From an uncultured Alistipes sp. (lineage in GTDB: Bacteria; Bacteroidota; Bacteroidia; Bacteroidales; Rikenellaceae): a stretch of 15,467 bases of DNA. Numbering within the stretch: position 1 is the first letter of the stretch; every line of letters starts with the position of its first letter. The stretch covers positions 1-15,467 of the forward strand of contig URBJ01000050.1 in assembly GCA_900546005.1 (NCBI GenBank), read 5' to 3'. Below, one piece after another: positions 1 to 6,924 of the stretch. Under the pieces are notes generated by a model. The model was not told the origin of the DNA. It saw nothing but the letters and a program-made list of their open reading frames with translations, and made no database searches. Both the position numbers and the translations under genes were made by a program.

Positions 1-1226
1 GCGTTGGGATCAAAATCAATATCGTTGTGGTTTGATGTAGAATTTCAATAAGATACAACTTCTTTTCTTCGGAAAATTGATCTCGTAATGTTGTGGTTTG
101 ATGTAGAATTTCAATAAGATACAACGGATGCAGTATTTTCTTTTTCAATTTCTTTGTTGTGGTTTGATGTAGAATTTCAATAAGATACAACAATAGCTTT
201 TCAGCGTATCCAAAAATCGTCGTTGTGGTTTGATGTAGAATTTCAATAAGATACAACGCGGGAGACAACGATATCAGAAACGACACGTTGTGGTTTGATG
301 TAGAATTTCAATAAGATACAACAGAGAATCAGAAAATTGGTTTAGCTCGATAGTTGTGGTTTGATGTAGAATTTCAATAAGATACAACCTTTGGGCAAAA
401 CACAATGAGGAATACCATGTTGTGGTTTGATGTAGAATTTCAATAAGATACAACTGCAGATGTTTTTTAAATCTCTCGTTTTCTGTTGTGGTTTGATGTA
501 GAATTTCAATAAGATACAACTAGGTTCTTCTCTCAATCTTTCAAGGATCAGTTGTGGTTTGATGTAGAATTTCAATAAGATACAACTTGAGAAGAGGATC
601 ATTGATGCTTGTTCTGTTGTGGTTTGATGTAGAATTTCAATAAGATACAACTGCCAAGGTGTACAAATCCCAGTCGTACATGTTGTGGTTTGATGTAGAA
701 TTTCAATAAGATACAACCAGATTTGGTAATTTCAAAAACCGAAGGGGTTGTGGTTTGATGTAGAATTTCAATAAGATACAACAAAATCCATTAAGATGAA
801 ATATTCCGCATCGTTGTGGTTTGATGTAGAATTTCAATAAGATACAACTAGGTTCTTCGCGCAATCTTTCAAGGATCAGTTGTGGTTTGATGTAGAATTT
901 CAATAAGATACAACACTTTAATTTTTAAAATTATGCCAAGAAAAGTTGTGGTTTGATGTAGAATTTCAATAAGATACAACAACCGTCAGATTTGGGTTAT
1001 CCGGACACCGGTTGTGGTTTGATGTAGAATTTCAATAAGATACAACACGAGAAGAGACGAGACAGTCTGGACGGCGGTTGTGGTTTGATGTAGAATTTCA
1101 ATAAGATACAACCTTTCGACTACATTATCCGCCTGATCTGTGTTGTGGTTTGATGTAGAATTTCAATAAGATACAACGGTGATCCATAAACAAAAAGAAC
1201 ATCTGTGGTTGTGGTTTGATGTAGAA
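1..1226 (+). CRISPR. CRISPR array, distal part (18 full repeats plus a truncated one)
   Basis: Identical 36-bp repeats begin at 24, 90, 156, 222, 287, 353, 419, 485, 551, 616, 682, 747, 813, 879, 945, 1011, 1077 and 1142. A truncated copy lies at 1208-1226. Spacers are 29 or 30 bp. Bases 1-23 are part of a further spacer, so the array continues beyond the left edge. Each repeat starts GTTGTGG and ends ATACAAC, giving GTTGT/ACAAC terminal complementarity. The truncated repeat at the right marks the old (trailer) end, so the leader and cas genes should lie to the left, with transcription on the + strand. Repeat length, the GTTGT start and 30-bp spacers fit type II-C systems of Bacteroidota. Type VI-B repeats are also 36 bp with GTTG/CAAC ends, so subtype cannot be fixed without cas genes. 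Spacers at 521-550 and 849-878 are near duplicates. Confidence 0.98.
1208..1226 (+). repeat. Truncated terminal CRISPR repeat
   Basis: The first 19 bases match the repeat exactly (GTTGTGG through GTAGAA), then the sequence diverges. Terminal degenerate repeats usually mark the leader-distal end. If the system is type II, the retained 5' half is the part that pairs with tracrRNA, so the last spacer (1178-1207) might still yield a crRNA. That is inference. Confidence 0.9.
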
Positions 1227-1278
1227 AACAAGATTGACGATGCGCGGTAAAATCTCTTATACGGCCATCTTACTGATC

Positions 1279-1304
1279 GGTAACAGAAATCAATTTCTGG
1301 TAAC
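1279..1304. promoter_or_regulatory. Dyad flanked by direct repeats upstream of the response regulator
   Basis: A perfect inverted repeat CAGAAAT-CA-ATTTCTG (1284-1299) is flanked by two GGTAAC copies at 1279-1284 and 1299-1304, 20 bp apart. It lies about 110 bp before the regulator start, within the 188-bp gap between the CRISPR array and the two-component genes. A perfect 10-bp palindrome ATTTGCAAAT sits at 1352-1361. Either could be an operator. No TTCTAA repeat like that in front of mgtA occurs here, and no convincing TAnnTTTG promoter was found in the gap. Confidence 0.3.
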
Positions 1305-1414
1305 ACTAACCAATTTCCCAAAATGCACTTGAATACTTTTTTATAGAAATCATTTGCAAATACAATAAATTTATACATCTTTAGGATTGGAGTGTATCAA
1401 TCAATACAAAAAAT

Positions 1415-2101
1415 ATGCAGTCAATATTGATTGTTGAAGACGACAAACGAGTTGCTGACCTGTTGAAAGCTGGATTGGAGGAGAACGGTTACCATGTAAC
1501 GGCAGCATACGACGGAATCATGGCTTTACGACTTTTCCGAGCTAATAACTTCCAATTGGTTGTATCCGACATCGTTCTACCCCAAATGAACGGATTCGAG
1601 TTGTGTCGCGAAATTCGTAAAATACATGCCGGGGTGCCAATACTAATGCTCTCAGCACTGGGAACTACTGACGACAAACTGGACGGATTCGATGCAGGAG
1701 CCGACGACTACATGGTCAAGCCTTTCGATTTCCGCGAACTGACTGCACGGATACGTGCGCTGCTCAAACGACAAATGGAAACGAATCTTCCACCTCGAGA
1801 ATCTATCGTGTATGCCGACCTGCAAATCGACTTAATTCGGAAAGAAGTACGGCGAGGGAACATCCCTTTGCACCTTTCTCCCAAAGAATATAAATTGCTG
1901 GTATATCTTGTTGAAAATGCAGGACGTGTCATTGCCCGAACTGAAATTGCTGAAAAGGTGTGGGAAACGCATTTTGACACCGGAACCAACTTCATAGATG
2001 TCTACATCAATTACCTGCGGAAAAAAGTGGATCGCGATTTCGACGTTAAACTAATCCATACACGTCCCGGTATGGGCTTCATCTTGACCGATAAGCCATG
2101 A
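1415..2101 (+). CDS. OmpR/PhoB-family response regulator
   Basis: This 228-residue protein is a cytoplasmic DNA-binding response regulator. The receiver domain (about 2-118) has the acidic pocket E8/D9/D10, phospho-acceptor D52 in VVSDIVLPQMNG, S80, and K102 in the VKPF motif. A winged-helix effector domain of OmpR type follows (about 130-226), with LSPKEYKLLVYL, a recognition helix around 190-205 (DVYINYLRKKV) and a wing near TRPGMGF. Length is typical of the family. The ATG is preceded by an A-rich stretch rather than a Shine-Dalgarno. The gene overlaps the kinase by 4 nt (ATGA), so the two form a cognate pair. Its likely target is the 11-bp direct-repeat array at 3539-3578 in front of mgtA, which is the geometry this family binds. 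The signal sensed is unknown; Mg2+ or envelope status is a guess from the neighbour. Confidence 0.95.
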   Translation: MQSILIVEDDKRVADLLKAGLEENGYHVTAAYDGIMALRLFRANNFQLVVSDIVLPQMNGFELCREIRKIHAGVPILMLSALGTTDDKLDGFDAGADDYMVKPFDFRELTARIRALLKRQMETNLPPRESIVYADLQIDLIRKEVRRGNIPLHLSPKEYKLLVYLVENAGRVIARTEIAEKVWETHFDTGTNFIDVYINYLRKKVDRDFDVKLIHTRPGMGFILTDKP

Positions 2102-3465
2102 AGATACAAATCTCTCTTACTCTCAAAAACACGGCTGCCACCGCCGCCATATTCCTCATATGTCTGGCGGCAATTTATTTGGTCAGTGAGCATACTCGCA
2201 GTAAAACCTTCTTCCACACCCTCGAAAGCGAAGCCATCACCAAGGCCCACCTGTTTCTGCAAAATCATGTGGATGCACGAATCATGCAGGAGATTTATCT
2301 CAACAACCGTAACTTTATCGACGAAGTCGAAGTAGCCGTCTATACAACCGACTTCCGTATGCTCTATCACGACGCGATCCAGAATGATATCATCAAGGAG
2401 GATTCTACCATGATTTCCCGAATCCAGCAGGATCGTAGCATAGAGTTTTACGTCGGAAACTACCAGGGAATCGGGATGCTGTATGCATTTGATGGCGATA
2501 ACTATATCGTTACGGCCGCTGCATACGATCGTTACGGCCACGACAACTTGACCAAATTGCGGATAACACTTGGAATTCTGTTCATCATTGGGGTATGCCT
2601 GCTATTCGTTACGGGTTATTTACTTGCGCGTGCCGCATTGCAGCCGATTCGAGGAATCGTGCGTGAAGCGGAAGCCATCACAGCATCGCATATCAACAGG
2701 CGTCTTCCCGTAAAAAATGCAAAAGACGAACTGGGTGAACTCGCATTGGCATTCAATGCCTTGTTGAGCCGACTCGAAATCTCATTCAATGCCCAGAAGA
2801 CATTTGTCAGCAACGTGTCACACGAATTACGGACACCGCTGGCAGCGTTAATAGCCGAATTGGATCTGGCCTTACAGAAAGAGCGAAGTGGGGAAGAATA
2901 CTGCAAAGCCATACATCACGCCCTTCAAGATGCCGGTCGCATGACAAAACTAATCGACGGATTGCTTAATCTAGCCAAGGCCGATTATCAACAGGAACAG
3001 ATCAAAATGGAAGAGATTCGGTTGGATGAACTTCTGCTCGATGTACGGACTTTGATCCTGCGTGCACACCCCGACTATCGAATCGAACTGCTTTTCGAGC
3101 GGGTGGATGACGACGACCGGATGATCACGGTCGAAGGCAATCTCTATTTGCTCACCATTGCGATCTCCAATCTGATCGAAAACAATTGCAAATACTCCGA
3201 AGACCACACTTCATGGGTCCATATATCCTATTGGAACGAATGGGCCATTCTACGATTCTCGGACAGTGGCACCGGTATGTCCGAAGATGAGTTGCACAAC
3301 CTTTTCACGCTCTTCTATCGAGGAGAACAGGAATCATTGGCCGAAGGGCATGGCATAGGGATGGCCTTGGCTCAAAAAATCGTTCAACTGCATCATGGGA
3401 AAATCACCGTTCATTCGGAACATGGACAGGGCACAACGTTCATCGTCGAATTACCTCACATATAA
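2098..3465 (+). CDS. Membrane sensor histidine kinase
   Basis: A 455-residue inner-membrane kinase, partner of the overlapping response regulator. Layout: TM1 about residues 12-31; a periplasmic sensor region of about 120 residues; TM2 about 155-177; HAMP about 178-230; HisKA dimerisation domain with phospho-acceptor H242 in FVSNVSHELRTPLAAL; HATPase_c with N box ISNLIENN (356-363), G1 box DSGTG (389-393), F box (LFTLFYR) and G2 box GHGIGMALA (417-425). All catalytic motifs are intact. The sensor region matches no domain I can name; it resembles periplasmic regions of Bacteroidales kinases. The ATGA overlap implies translational coupling. A hairpin terminator lies about 110 bp after the stop. 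Confidence 0.95.
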   Translation: MKIQISLTLKNTAATAAIFLICLAAIYLVSEHTRSKTFFHTLESEAITKAHLFLQNHVDARIMQEIYLNNRNFIDEVEVAVYTTDFRMLYHDAIQNDIIKEDSTMISRIQQDRSIEFYVGNYQGIGMLYAFDGDNYIVTAAAYDRYGHDNLTKLRITLGILFIIGVCLLFVTGYLLARAALQPIRGIVREAEAITASHINRRLPVKNAKDELGELALAFNALLSRLEISFNAQKTFVSNVSHELRTPLAALIAELDLALQKERSGEEYCKAIHHALQDAGRMTKLIDGLLNLAKADYQQEQIKMEEIRLDELLLDVRTLILRAHPDYRIELLFERVDDDDRMITVEGNLYLLTIAISNLIENNCKYSEDHTSWVHISYWNEWAILRFSDSGTGMSEDELHNLFTLFYRGEQESLAEGHGIGMALAQKIVQLHHGKITVHSEHGQGTTFIVELPHI

Positions 3466-3538
3466 CTCGATCGGGAAGGGGAGAGGAAAAAACGCGATAC
3501 AGTTCTCTCAAGACTTGCAATTGACACACCATACCGAA

Positions 3539-3578
3539 TTCTAATGTTTTTCTAATACGATTCTAATCGCTTTCTAAC
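3539..3578 (+). promoter_or_regulatory. Four TTCTAA direct repeats at 11-bp spacing, probable response-regulator operator
   Basis: TTCTAA begins at 3539, 3550, 3561 and 3572, a period of exactly 11 bp. The first three units read TTCTAAT and the fourth TTCTAAC. OmpR/PhoB-family regulators bind as head-to-tail dimers to half-sites 11 bp apart, so four sites could hold two dimers on one DNA face. The array ends about 23 bp before a possible -7 element at 3601-3608 and 70 bp before the mgtA ATG, a fitting position for an activator. The regulator at 1415-2101 is the natural candidate. The repeats are seen directly; binding is inferred. Confidence 0.7.
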
Positions 3579-3600
3579 GGCTCGCAGGAGCCGTTTTTTT
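3576..3600 (+). terminator. Rho-independent terminator-like hairpin after the two-component operon
   Basis: The stem AACGGCTC (3576-3583) pairs perfectly with GAGCCGTT (3588-3595) around a GCAG loop, followed by a T run to 3600. It would end the regulator/kinase transcript. It overlaps the last TTCTAA half-site and lies just upstream of the candidate mgtA -7 box, so terminator and promoter are interleaved. Confidence 0.85.
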
Positions 3601-3608
3601 CATTTTTG
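3601..3608 (+). promoter_or_regulatory. Possible -7 element of the mgtA promoter
   Basis: CATTTTTG differs from the Bacteroidota consensus TAnnTTTG at one position and lies 41 bp before the mgtA ATG. No TTTG is found at the usual -33 spacing. That fits an activator-dependent promoter served by the adjacent repeats, but the call rests on a short motif in a T-rich stretch. Confidence 0.35.
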
Positions 3609-3648
3609 TGGCGCCAACATCGAATAGCAAAACTCAAAACAGTCGGTT

Positions 3649-4881
3649 ATGTGGAAAAAACAAGACAAAACACGGTTCACATTCAATGCCGAGAAAGTAT
3701 TCCTTGCGGCAACCCAACCGCTCGCTACGGCATACGGCTACTTTCAGACACACCCCTGCGGACTATCCCTCAAAGAGGTGGAACGACGACAATCGTATTA
3801 CGGAAAAAATGAAGTCGAACACGAAAAACGGAAAAATCCCGTAACGATGTTCATCAGGGCATTCATCAACCCGTTCATCGGAATCCTGACCACATTGATC
3901 GTCATCTCCTATATCCTCGACGTATGGATGGCCGCGCCTGATGAGAAAGATTGGACTTCGATTATCATCATAGCGACAATGATACTTCTCAGTGCCATCA
4001 TCCGATTTTGGCAAGACTGGAAAGCCAGTCTGTCAAGCGAGGCACTACAAAAAATGGTCAAAAACACTTGCTCTGTGCGACGCAGCGAGCAGGGTGTAAC
4101 TGAGATTCCCATCGAGGAACTCGTTCCGGGAGATATCGTAATGCTTGCTGCGGGCGACATGATTCCGGCCGACATACGGATCATAGAAACAAAGGATCTG
4201 TTCGTCAGCCAGGCTTCGCTGACAGGTGAATCAGAACCGATCGAAAAACGTCCTGAGGCACATGGTAAGAAACATGCAAAGGGAAGCGTAGTGGAATTGG
4301 ACAACATCTGCTACATGGGTTCGAATGTTATCAGCGGATCGGCCACAGCCATCGTATTCGAGACAGGAAACAACACCTATCTGGGAACCATTGCCAAATC
4401 CATTGTCGGTCACCGGGCCGCCACGGCATTCGACAAAGGCATCGCAAGGGTCAGCATGTTACTCATCCGGTTCATGCTCATCATGGTACCGTTCGTCTTC
4501 ATTGTCAATGGAATAACAAAGGGAGACTGGCTGGATGCCTTCATTTTCGCCGTAACGGTTGCCGTCGGACTGACCCCTGAAATGCTCCCTATGATTGTTA
4601 CCGCCAACCTCTCCAAAGGGGCGATTTCAATGTCAAAGAAAAGGGTCATTGTCAAGGATTTGAATGCCATTCAGAATTTCGGAGCCATAAACATCCTTTG
4701 CACCGACAAAACCGGAACTCTGACCTGCGACCAAATCGTACTTGAAAAATACATTAACGCCGATGGAAGCGATGATGACCGAAAGCGAATCCTCCGCCAC
4801 GCCTATTTCAACAGTTTTTTCCAGACAGGACTAAAAAGGCGATTCTTTCTCATGTCAAGGATCTCGATCTGGAATCGATGA
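3649..4881 (+). CDS. mgtA: Magnesium-translocating P-type ATPase (MgtA-like), N-terminal part of a frameshifted gene
   Basis: MgtA-type (P3B) ATPases import Mg2+ across the inner membrane using ATP. This frame (410 codons) has the family N-terminus (GKNEVEHEK, FIRAFINPFIGIL), TM1 about 69-92, TM2 about 103-120, actuator-domain motif LTGES (191-195), TM3 about 268-289, and TM4 with the P3B signature GLTPEMLP (307-314). The phosphorylation motif DKTGT follows with catalytic D353. Homology runs to FQTGLK near residue 395; the last 15 or so codons are an out-of-frame tail ending in TGA. Restoring one A in the run at 4833-4837 joins it to the second fragment and gives about 876 residues, the family length. 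As it stands it lacks most of the nucleotide-binding domain and TM5-10. It lies behind the 11-bp repeats and is probably regulated by the adjacent two-component system. Confidence 0.9.
   Translation: MWKKQDKTRFTFNAEKVFLAATQPLATAYGYFQTHPCGLSLKEVERRQSYYGKNEVEHEKRKNPVTMFIRAFINPFIGILTTLIVISYILDVWMAAPDEKDWTSIIIIATMILLSAIIRFWQDWKASLSSEALQKMVKNTCSVRRSEQGVTEIPIEELVPGDIVMLAAGDMIPADIRIIETKDLFVSQASLTGESEPIEKRPEAHGKKHAKGSVVELDNICYMGSNVISGSATAIVFETGNNTYLGTIAKSIVGHRAATAFDKGIARVSMLLIRFMLIMVPFVFIVNGITKGDWLDAFIFAVTVAVGLTPEMLPMIVTANLSKGAISMSKKRVIVKDLNAIQNFGAINILCTDKTGTLTCDQIVLEKYINADGSDDDRKRILRHAYFNSFFQTGLKRRFFLMSRISIWNR
4831..4838 (+). other. mgtA: Frameshift site splitting mgtA
   Basis: The upstream frame reads CTA AAA AGG here, but homology continues in the -1 frame from AAG at 4836-4838 (KAILSHVKDLDLESMKDN). 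A run of five A's where six would keep the frame points to a one-base deletion in a homopolymer. The site is not a canonical X XXY YYZ slippery heptamer, although the P-site AAA could re-pair one base back. Sequencing error, true mutation or recoding all remain possible. Confidence 0.85.
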
Positions 4882-6278
4882 AAGACAACTATCACAAAGT
4901 GGACGAAATCCCGTTTGACTTTACCCGCCGCCGTATGTCGGTTGTCATCGAGGATAATTCCGGCAAACGGCAAATTGTCACCAAAGGAGCCGTAGAAGAG
5001 ATGCTCGAAATCTGCTCTCACACTGAAGTTTTCGGTTCGGTTTGTCCGTTCACGCCTGAACTGCAAAAGAAGGCAGCAGCAATTTGCACGCGGATGAATC
5101 ATCAGGGATTGCGGGTATTGGCCGTCGCTCATAAGAACTTTCTGAGCAAGGAGAACAATTTTTCGGTCGAAGACGAAAGCGATATGGTACTAATTGGATT
5201 TCTCGCCTTTCTGGATCCGCCGAAACCATCAACAGCCAACGCCATCAAGCAATTACAGAACTATGGAATTTCCGTAAAAATACTCTCGGGAGATAACGAT
5301 GCCGTCGTACGTACGATTGCCCGTCAAGTAGGTATTACAGGCAAGGCTCTCTCTGGAAAAGAATTGGAAGCATTGAAGGGCGAGGCTCTATACCGGGCCG
5401 TAGAGGAGACATCCGTTTTCTCAAAGGTCACGCCGCTGCAAAAAACACAAATCATCTCACTGCTGCAAGACAAGCAGCATACGGTCGGGTTTCTGGGTGA
5501 TGGAATCAACGACGCCGCAGCACTGCGACAGTCTGACATCGGTATCTCGGTCGACTCGGCAGTCGACATCGCCAAGGAGAGTGCCGATATCATTCTACTG
5601 GAAAAAGATCTTATGGTGCTTCGAGACGGGGTAATCGAAGGCCGCAGGACATTCGGCAATATCGTGAAATACATCAAAATGACCGCCAGTTCGAATTTCG
5701 GCAATATGTTCAGCGTAATGGTTGCCAGCGCATTCCTGCCATTCCTTCCGATGATGCCGATCCACCTTCTGGTCCAGAACCTGCTCTACGACATCTCCCA
5801 AACGACGATTCCGTTCGACTGTATGGATGCAGAGTACCTGCGGAAACCACGCAAATGGGATGCTTCGGGACTGAGTCGATTCATGATCTGGATCGGACCT
5901 ATCAGCTCGATTTTCGATGTCACAACCTACCTGTTAATGTGGTACGCCTTCAAATGTCAGTCGGTGGAGATGCAGGCCCTCTTTCAGTCCGGGTGGTTCG
6001 TAGAAGAATTGCTGTCGCAAACGCTGATCGTACATATGATACGTACACGCAAGGTTCCTTTTTTCCAAAGCCGTGCTTCATGGCCCGTCATGACAATGAC
6101 CTTTGCAGTCATGACAATCGGCATCCTGATTCCGTTCACTCCCTTCGGTACATCCATCGGACTGGTTACGCTACCATGGGGTTATTTCCCTTGGCTGATA
6201 GCCACACTGCTGGCTTACTGTGTATTGACGCAAGGTGTAAAAAACTGGTATGTAAAACGATTCAACACCTGGCTATAA
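4878..6278 (+). CDS. mgtA: Magnesium-translocating P-type ATPase (MgtA-like), C-terminal part of a frameshifted gene
   Basis: Coding similarity in this frame begins at 4836; the first ATG is at 4878, overlapping the TGA of the first fragment as ATGA. From that ATG there are 466 residues: nucleotide-binding motif TKGAVEEML (35-43), FLDPPK (111-116), P-domain hinge GDGINDA (207-213), then the C-terminal membrane domain starting with the MgtA-typical NFGNMFSVMVASAFLPFLPM and NLLYDISQ, with further TM segments to the end. It lacks the phosphorylated aspartate, actuator domain and TM1-4, so it cannot transport alone. The stop/start overlap could permit reinitiation and production of a split protein, but the break falls inside the nucleotide-binding domain, so I consider the gene probably non-functional if the sequence is correct. 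Confidence 0.88.
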   Translation: MKDNYHKVDEIPFDFTRRRMSVVIEDNSGKRQIVTKGAVEEMLEICSHTEVFGSVCPFTPELQKKAAAICTRMNHQGLRVLAVAHKNFLSKENNFSVEDESDMVLIGFLAFLDPPKPSTANAIKQLQNYGISVKILSGDNDAVVRTIARQVGITGKALSGKELEALKGEALYRAVEETSVFSKVTPLQKTQIISLLQDKQHTVGFLGDGINDAAALRQSDIGISVDSAVDIAKESADIILLEKDLMVLRDGVIEGRRTFGNIVKYIKMTASSNFGNMFSVMVASAFLPFLPMMPIHLLVQNLLYDISQTTIPFDCMDAEYLRKPRKWDASGLSRFMIWIGPISSIFDVTTYLLMWYAFKCQSVEMQALFQSGWFVEELLSQTLIVHMIRTRKVPFFQSRASWPVMTMTFAVMTIGILIPFTPFGTSIGLVTLPWGYFPWLIATLLAYCVLTQGVKNWYVKRFNTWL

Positions 6279-6308
6279 TGTATGAAAAAATGGATATGCC
6301 CGATGATT

Positions 6309-6335
6309 GCGGTGGCTGTTTTCGGCAGCCACCGC
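6309..6335. other. Perfect 10-bp inverted repeat just after mgtA
   Basis: GCGGTGGCTG (6309-6318) pairs with CAGCCACCGC (6326-6335) around a 7-base loop. There is no T run on the + strand, so it is not a classical terminator. It overlaps the signal-peptide region of the porin remnant, and lies 30 bp after the mgtA stop, where it could stabilise the mRNA 3' end or pause transcription. Confidence 0.4.
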
Positions 6336-6452
6336 CTCTCGGCTCAACCGTATTCGGAATCGGATATGCGACAGAGATGCAAACCGATTTCAGGGAGCTA
6401 AATTGGGTGAACTTGTTGAAATTAAACTTTTCACAAACGTTATGTAATGGCA

Positions 6453-6479
6453 TACTGATCGATCTCGGCTCGATCAGTA
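6453..6479. other. Second inverted repeat inside the porin remnant
   Basis: TACTGATCGA (6453-6462) pairs with TCGATCAGTA (6470-6479) around a 7-base loop, a 10-bp perfect stem without a T run. Its role is unknown; it may be a regulatory dyad or a scar of rearrangement in the decaying gene. Confidence 0.35.
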
Positions 6480-6693
6480 ATACCAAAACACGCCCGGAAC
6501 AACTGGACAACGTTGGTAGGGTCTTCAAATATCGAAAAGAACAAGCGACTGAACGAACATCACCCTATATTTTATATTCATCAGATTGACTTGCCTTTGA
6601 AAACATTCACTCTTTATTATAAGACTCTCGTCGGGAAAATCATTTGCTGACAAAATCATAGGATCACACTGTCTTGCGCACACATAACAAAAC

Positions 6694-6729
6694 AGAAACC
6701 GCATTGTAGACATCTACAATGCGGTTTCT
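6694..6729 (-). terminator. Terminator of tRNA-Cys
   Basis: A perfect 16-bp stem (6694-6709 with 6714-6729) around an ACAT loop lies directly downstream of the tRNA on the - strand and is followed there by a T-rich stretch (TGTTTTGTTA). It could also stop + strand transcripts leaving the mgtA region, since a short TTT follows on that side too. Confidence 0.8.
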
Positions 6730-6732
6730 TTG

Positions 6733-6803
6733 AGGTCTGAAGCGGATTCGAACCGCTGTACGAGGTTTTGCAGACCTCTGCCTAGCCACTCGGCCATCAG
6801 ACC
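6733..6803 (-). tRNA. tRNA-Cys (anticodon GCA)
   Basis: Read on the - strand, the sequence folds as a full cloverleaf: acceptor stem GGTCTGA/TCAGACC, D arm GCC...GGC, anticodon stem GAGGT/ACCTC with loop CTGCAAA (anticodon GCA), a 4-base variable loop, T arm AGCGG-TTCGAAT-CCGCT, and discriminator U73, the identity base of tRNA-Cys. CCA is not encoded (the following bases are CAA), so it must be added after transcription. It has its own promoter (6815-6844) and terminator (6694-6729). Confidence 0.97.
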
Positions 6804-6814
6804 GTTTCGGTGTG

Positions 6815-6844
6815 CAAATATAGTACAATTTTTTTATACTCAAA
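6815..6844 (-). promoter_or_regulatory. Bacteroidota-type promoter of tRNA-Cys
   Basis: On the - strand TATATTTG (6822-6815) matches the -7 consensus TAnnTTTG exactly, and a TTTG (6844-6841) lies 18 bp upstream as the -33 element. The -7 box ends 11 bp before the tRNA 5' end, so the transcript would start within a few bases of the mature tRNA. Confidence 0.75.
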
Positions 6845-6924
6845 AAGATTATGCCTTTTTAATCCCTTAAAGTCGTTCCATATTCATCCCCAGCAAGACT
6901 CTACCTAAAATATATTACTGACTA

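Larger units (their letters stand above)
6282..6590 (+). pseudogene. Truncated, frameshifted remnant of a probable outer-membrane porin gene
   Basis: An ATG 3 nt after the mgtA stop opens a 39-codon frame whose start is a good signal peptide (MKKW, hydrophobic core, SAQ cleavage context) ending at a TAA at 6399. From about 6345 the next frame carries VFGIGYATEMQTDF followed by NWVNLLKLNF and SISNTKTRP; near 6515 another frame reads SNIEKN. Taken in order, these resemble the first part of OprB-like carbohydrate porins, as I recall their N-terminal sequence, at least two frameshifts apart. The rest of a normal porin (some 300 residues) is missing. The neighbour suggests an OM porin co-transcribed with mgtA. 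The family assignment is from memory of weak motifs; an unrelated secreted beta-barrel is possible. Two perfect hairpins lie inside this stretch. Confidence 0.5.

Noticed and set aside
274..903. Several - strand frames across the array repeating YLIEILHQTTT or CILLKFYIKPQ
   Set aside because: They are translations of the CRISPR repeat and spacers, not proteins; the periodicity is that of the array.
718..1010. Shared CAGATTTGG in the spacers at 718-746 and 981-1010
   Set aside because: Nine bases at different offsets, with no similarity beyond, is within chance for AT-rich spacers.
1208..1260. tracrRNA anti-repeat at the end of the array
   Set aside because: The 19-nt match is in direct repeat orientation and ends the array. 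Read on the - strand it would run into the spacers without tracrRNA hairpins or a terminator.
4831..4838. Programmed -1 frameshift in mgtA
   Set aside because: The sequence lacks a proper X XXY YYZ heptamer in the reading frame, and P-type ATPases are not known to use recoding; a deletion or sequencing error is simpler.
5855..6278. First part of the + strand frame 5855-6589 as a gene
   Set aside because: Up to 6278 it overlaps the clear mgtA C-terminal frame. Only its end, after 6345, carries porin-like sequence and is treated as the pseudogene.
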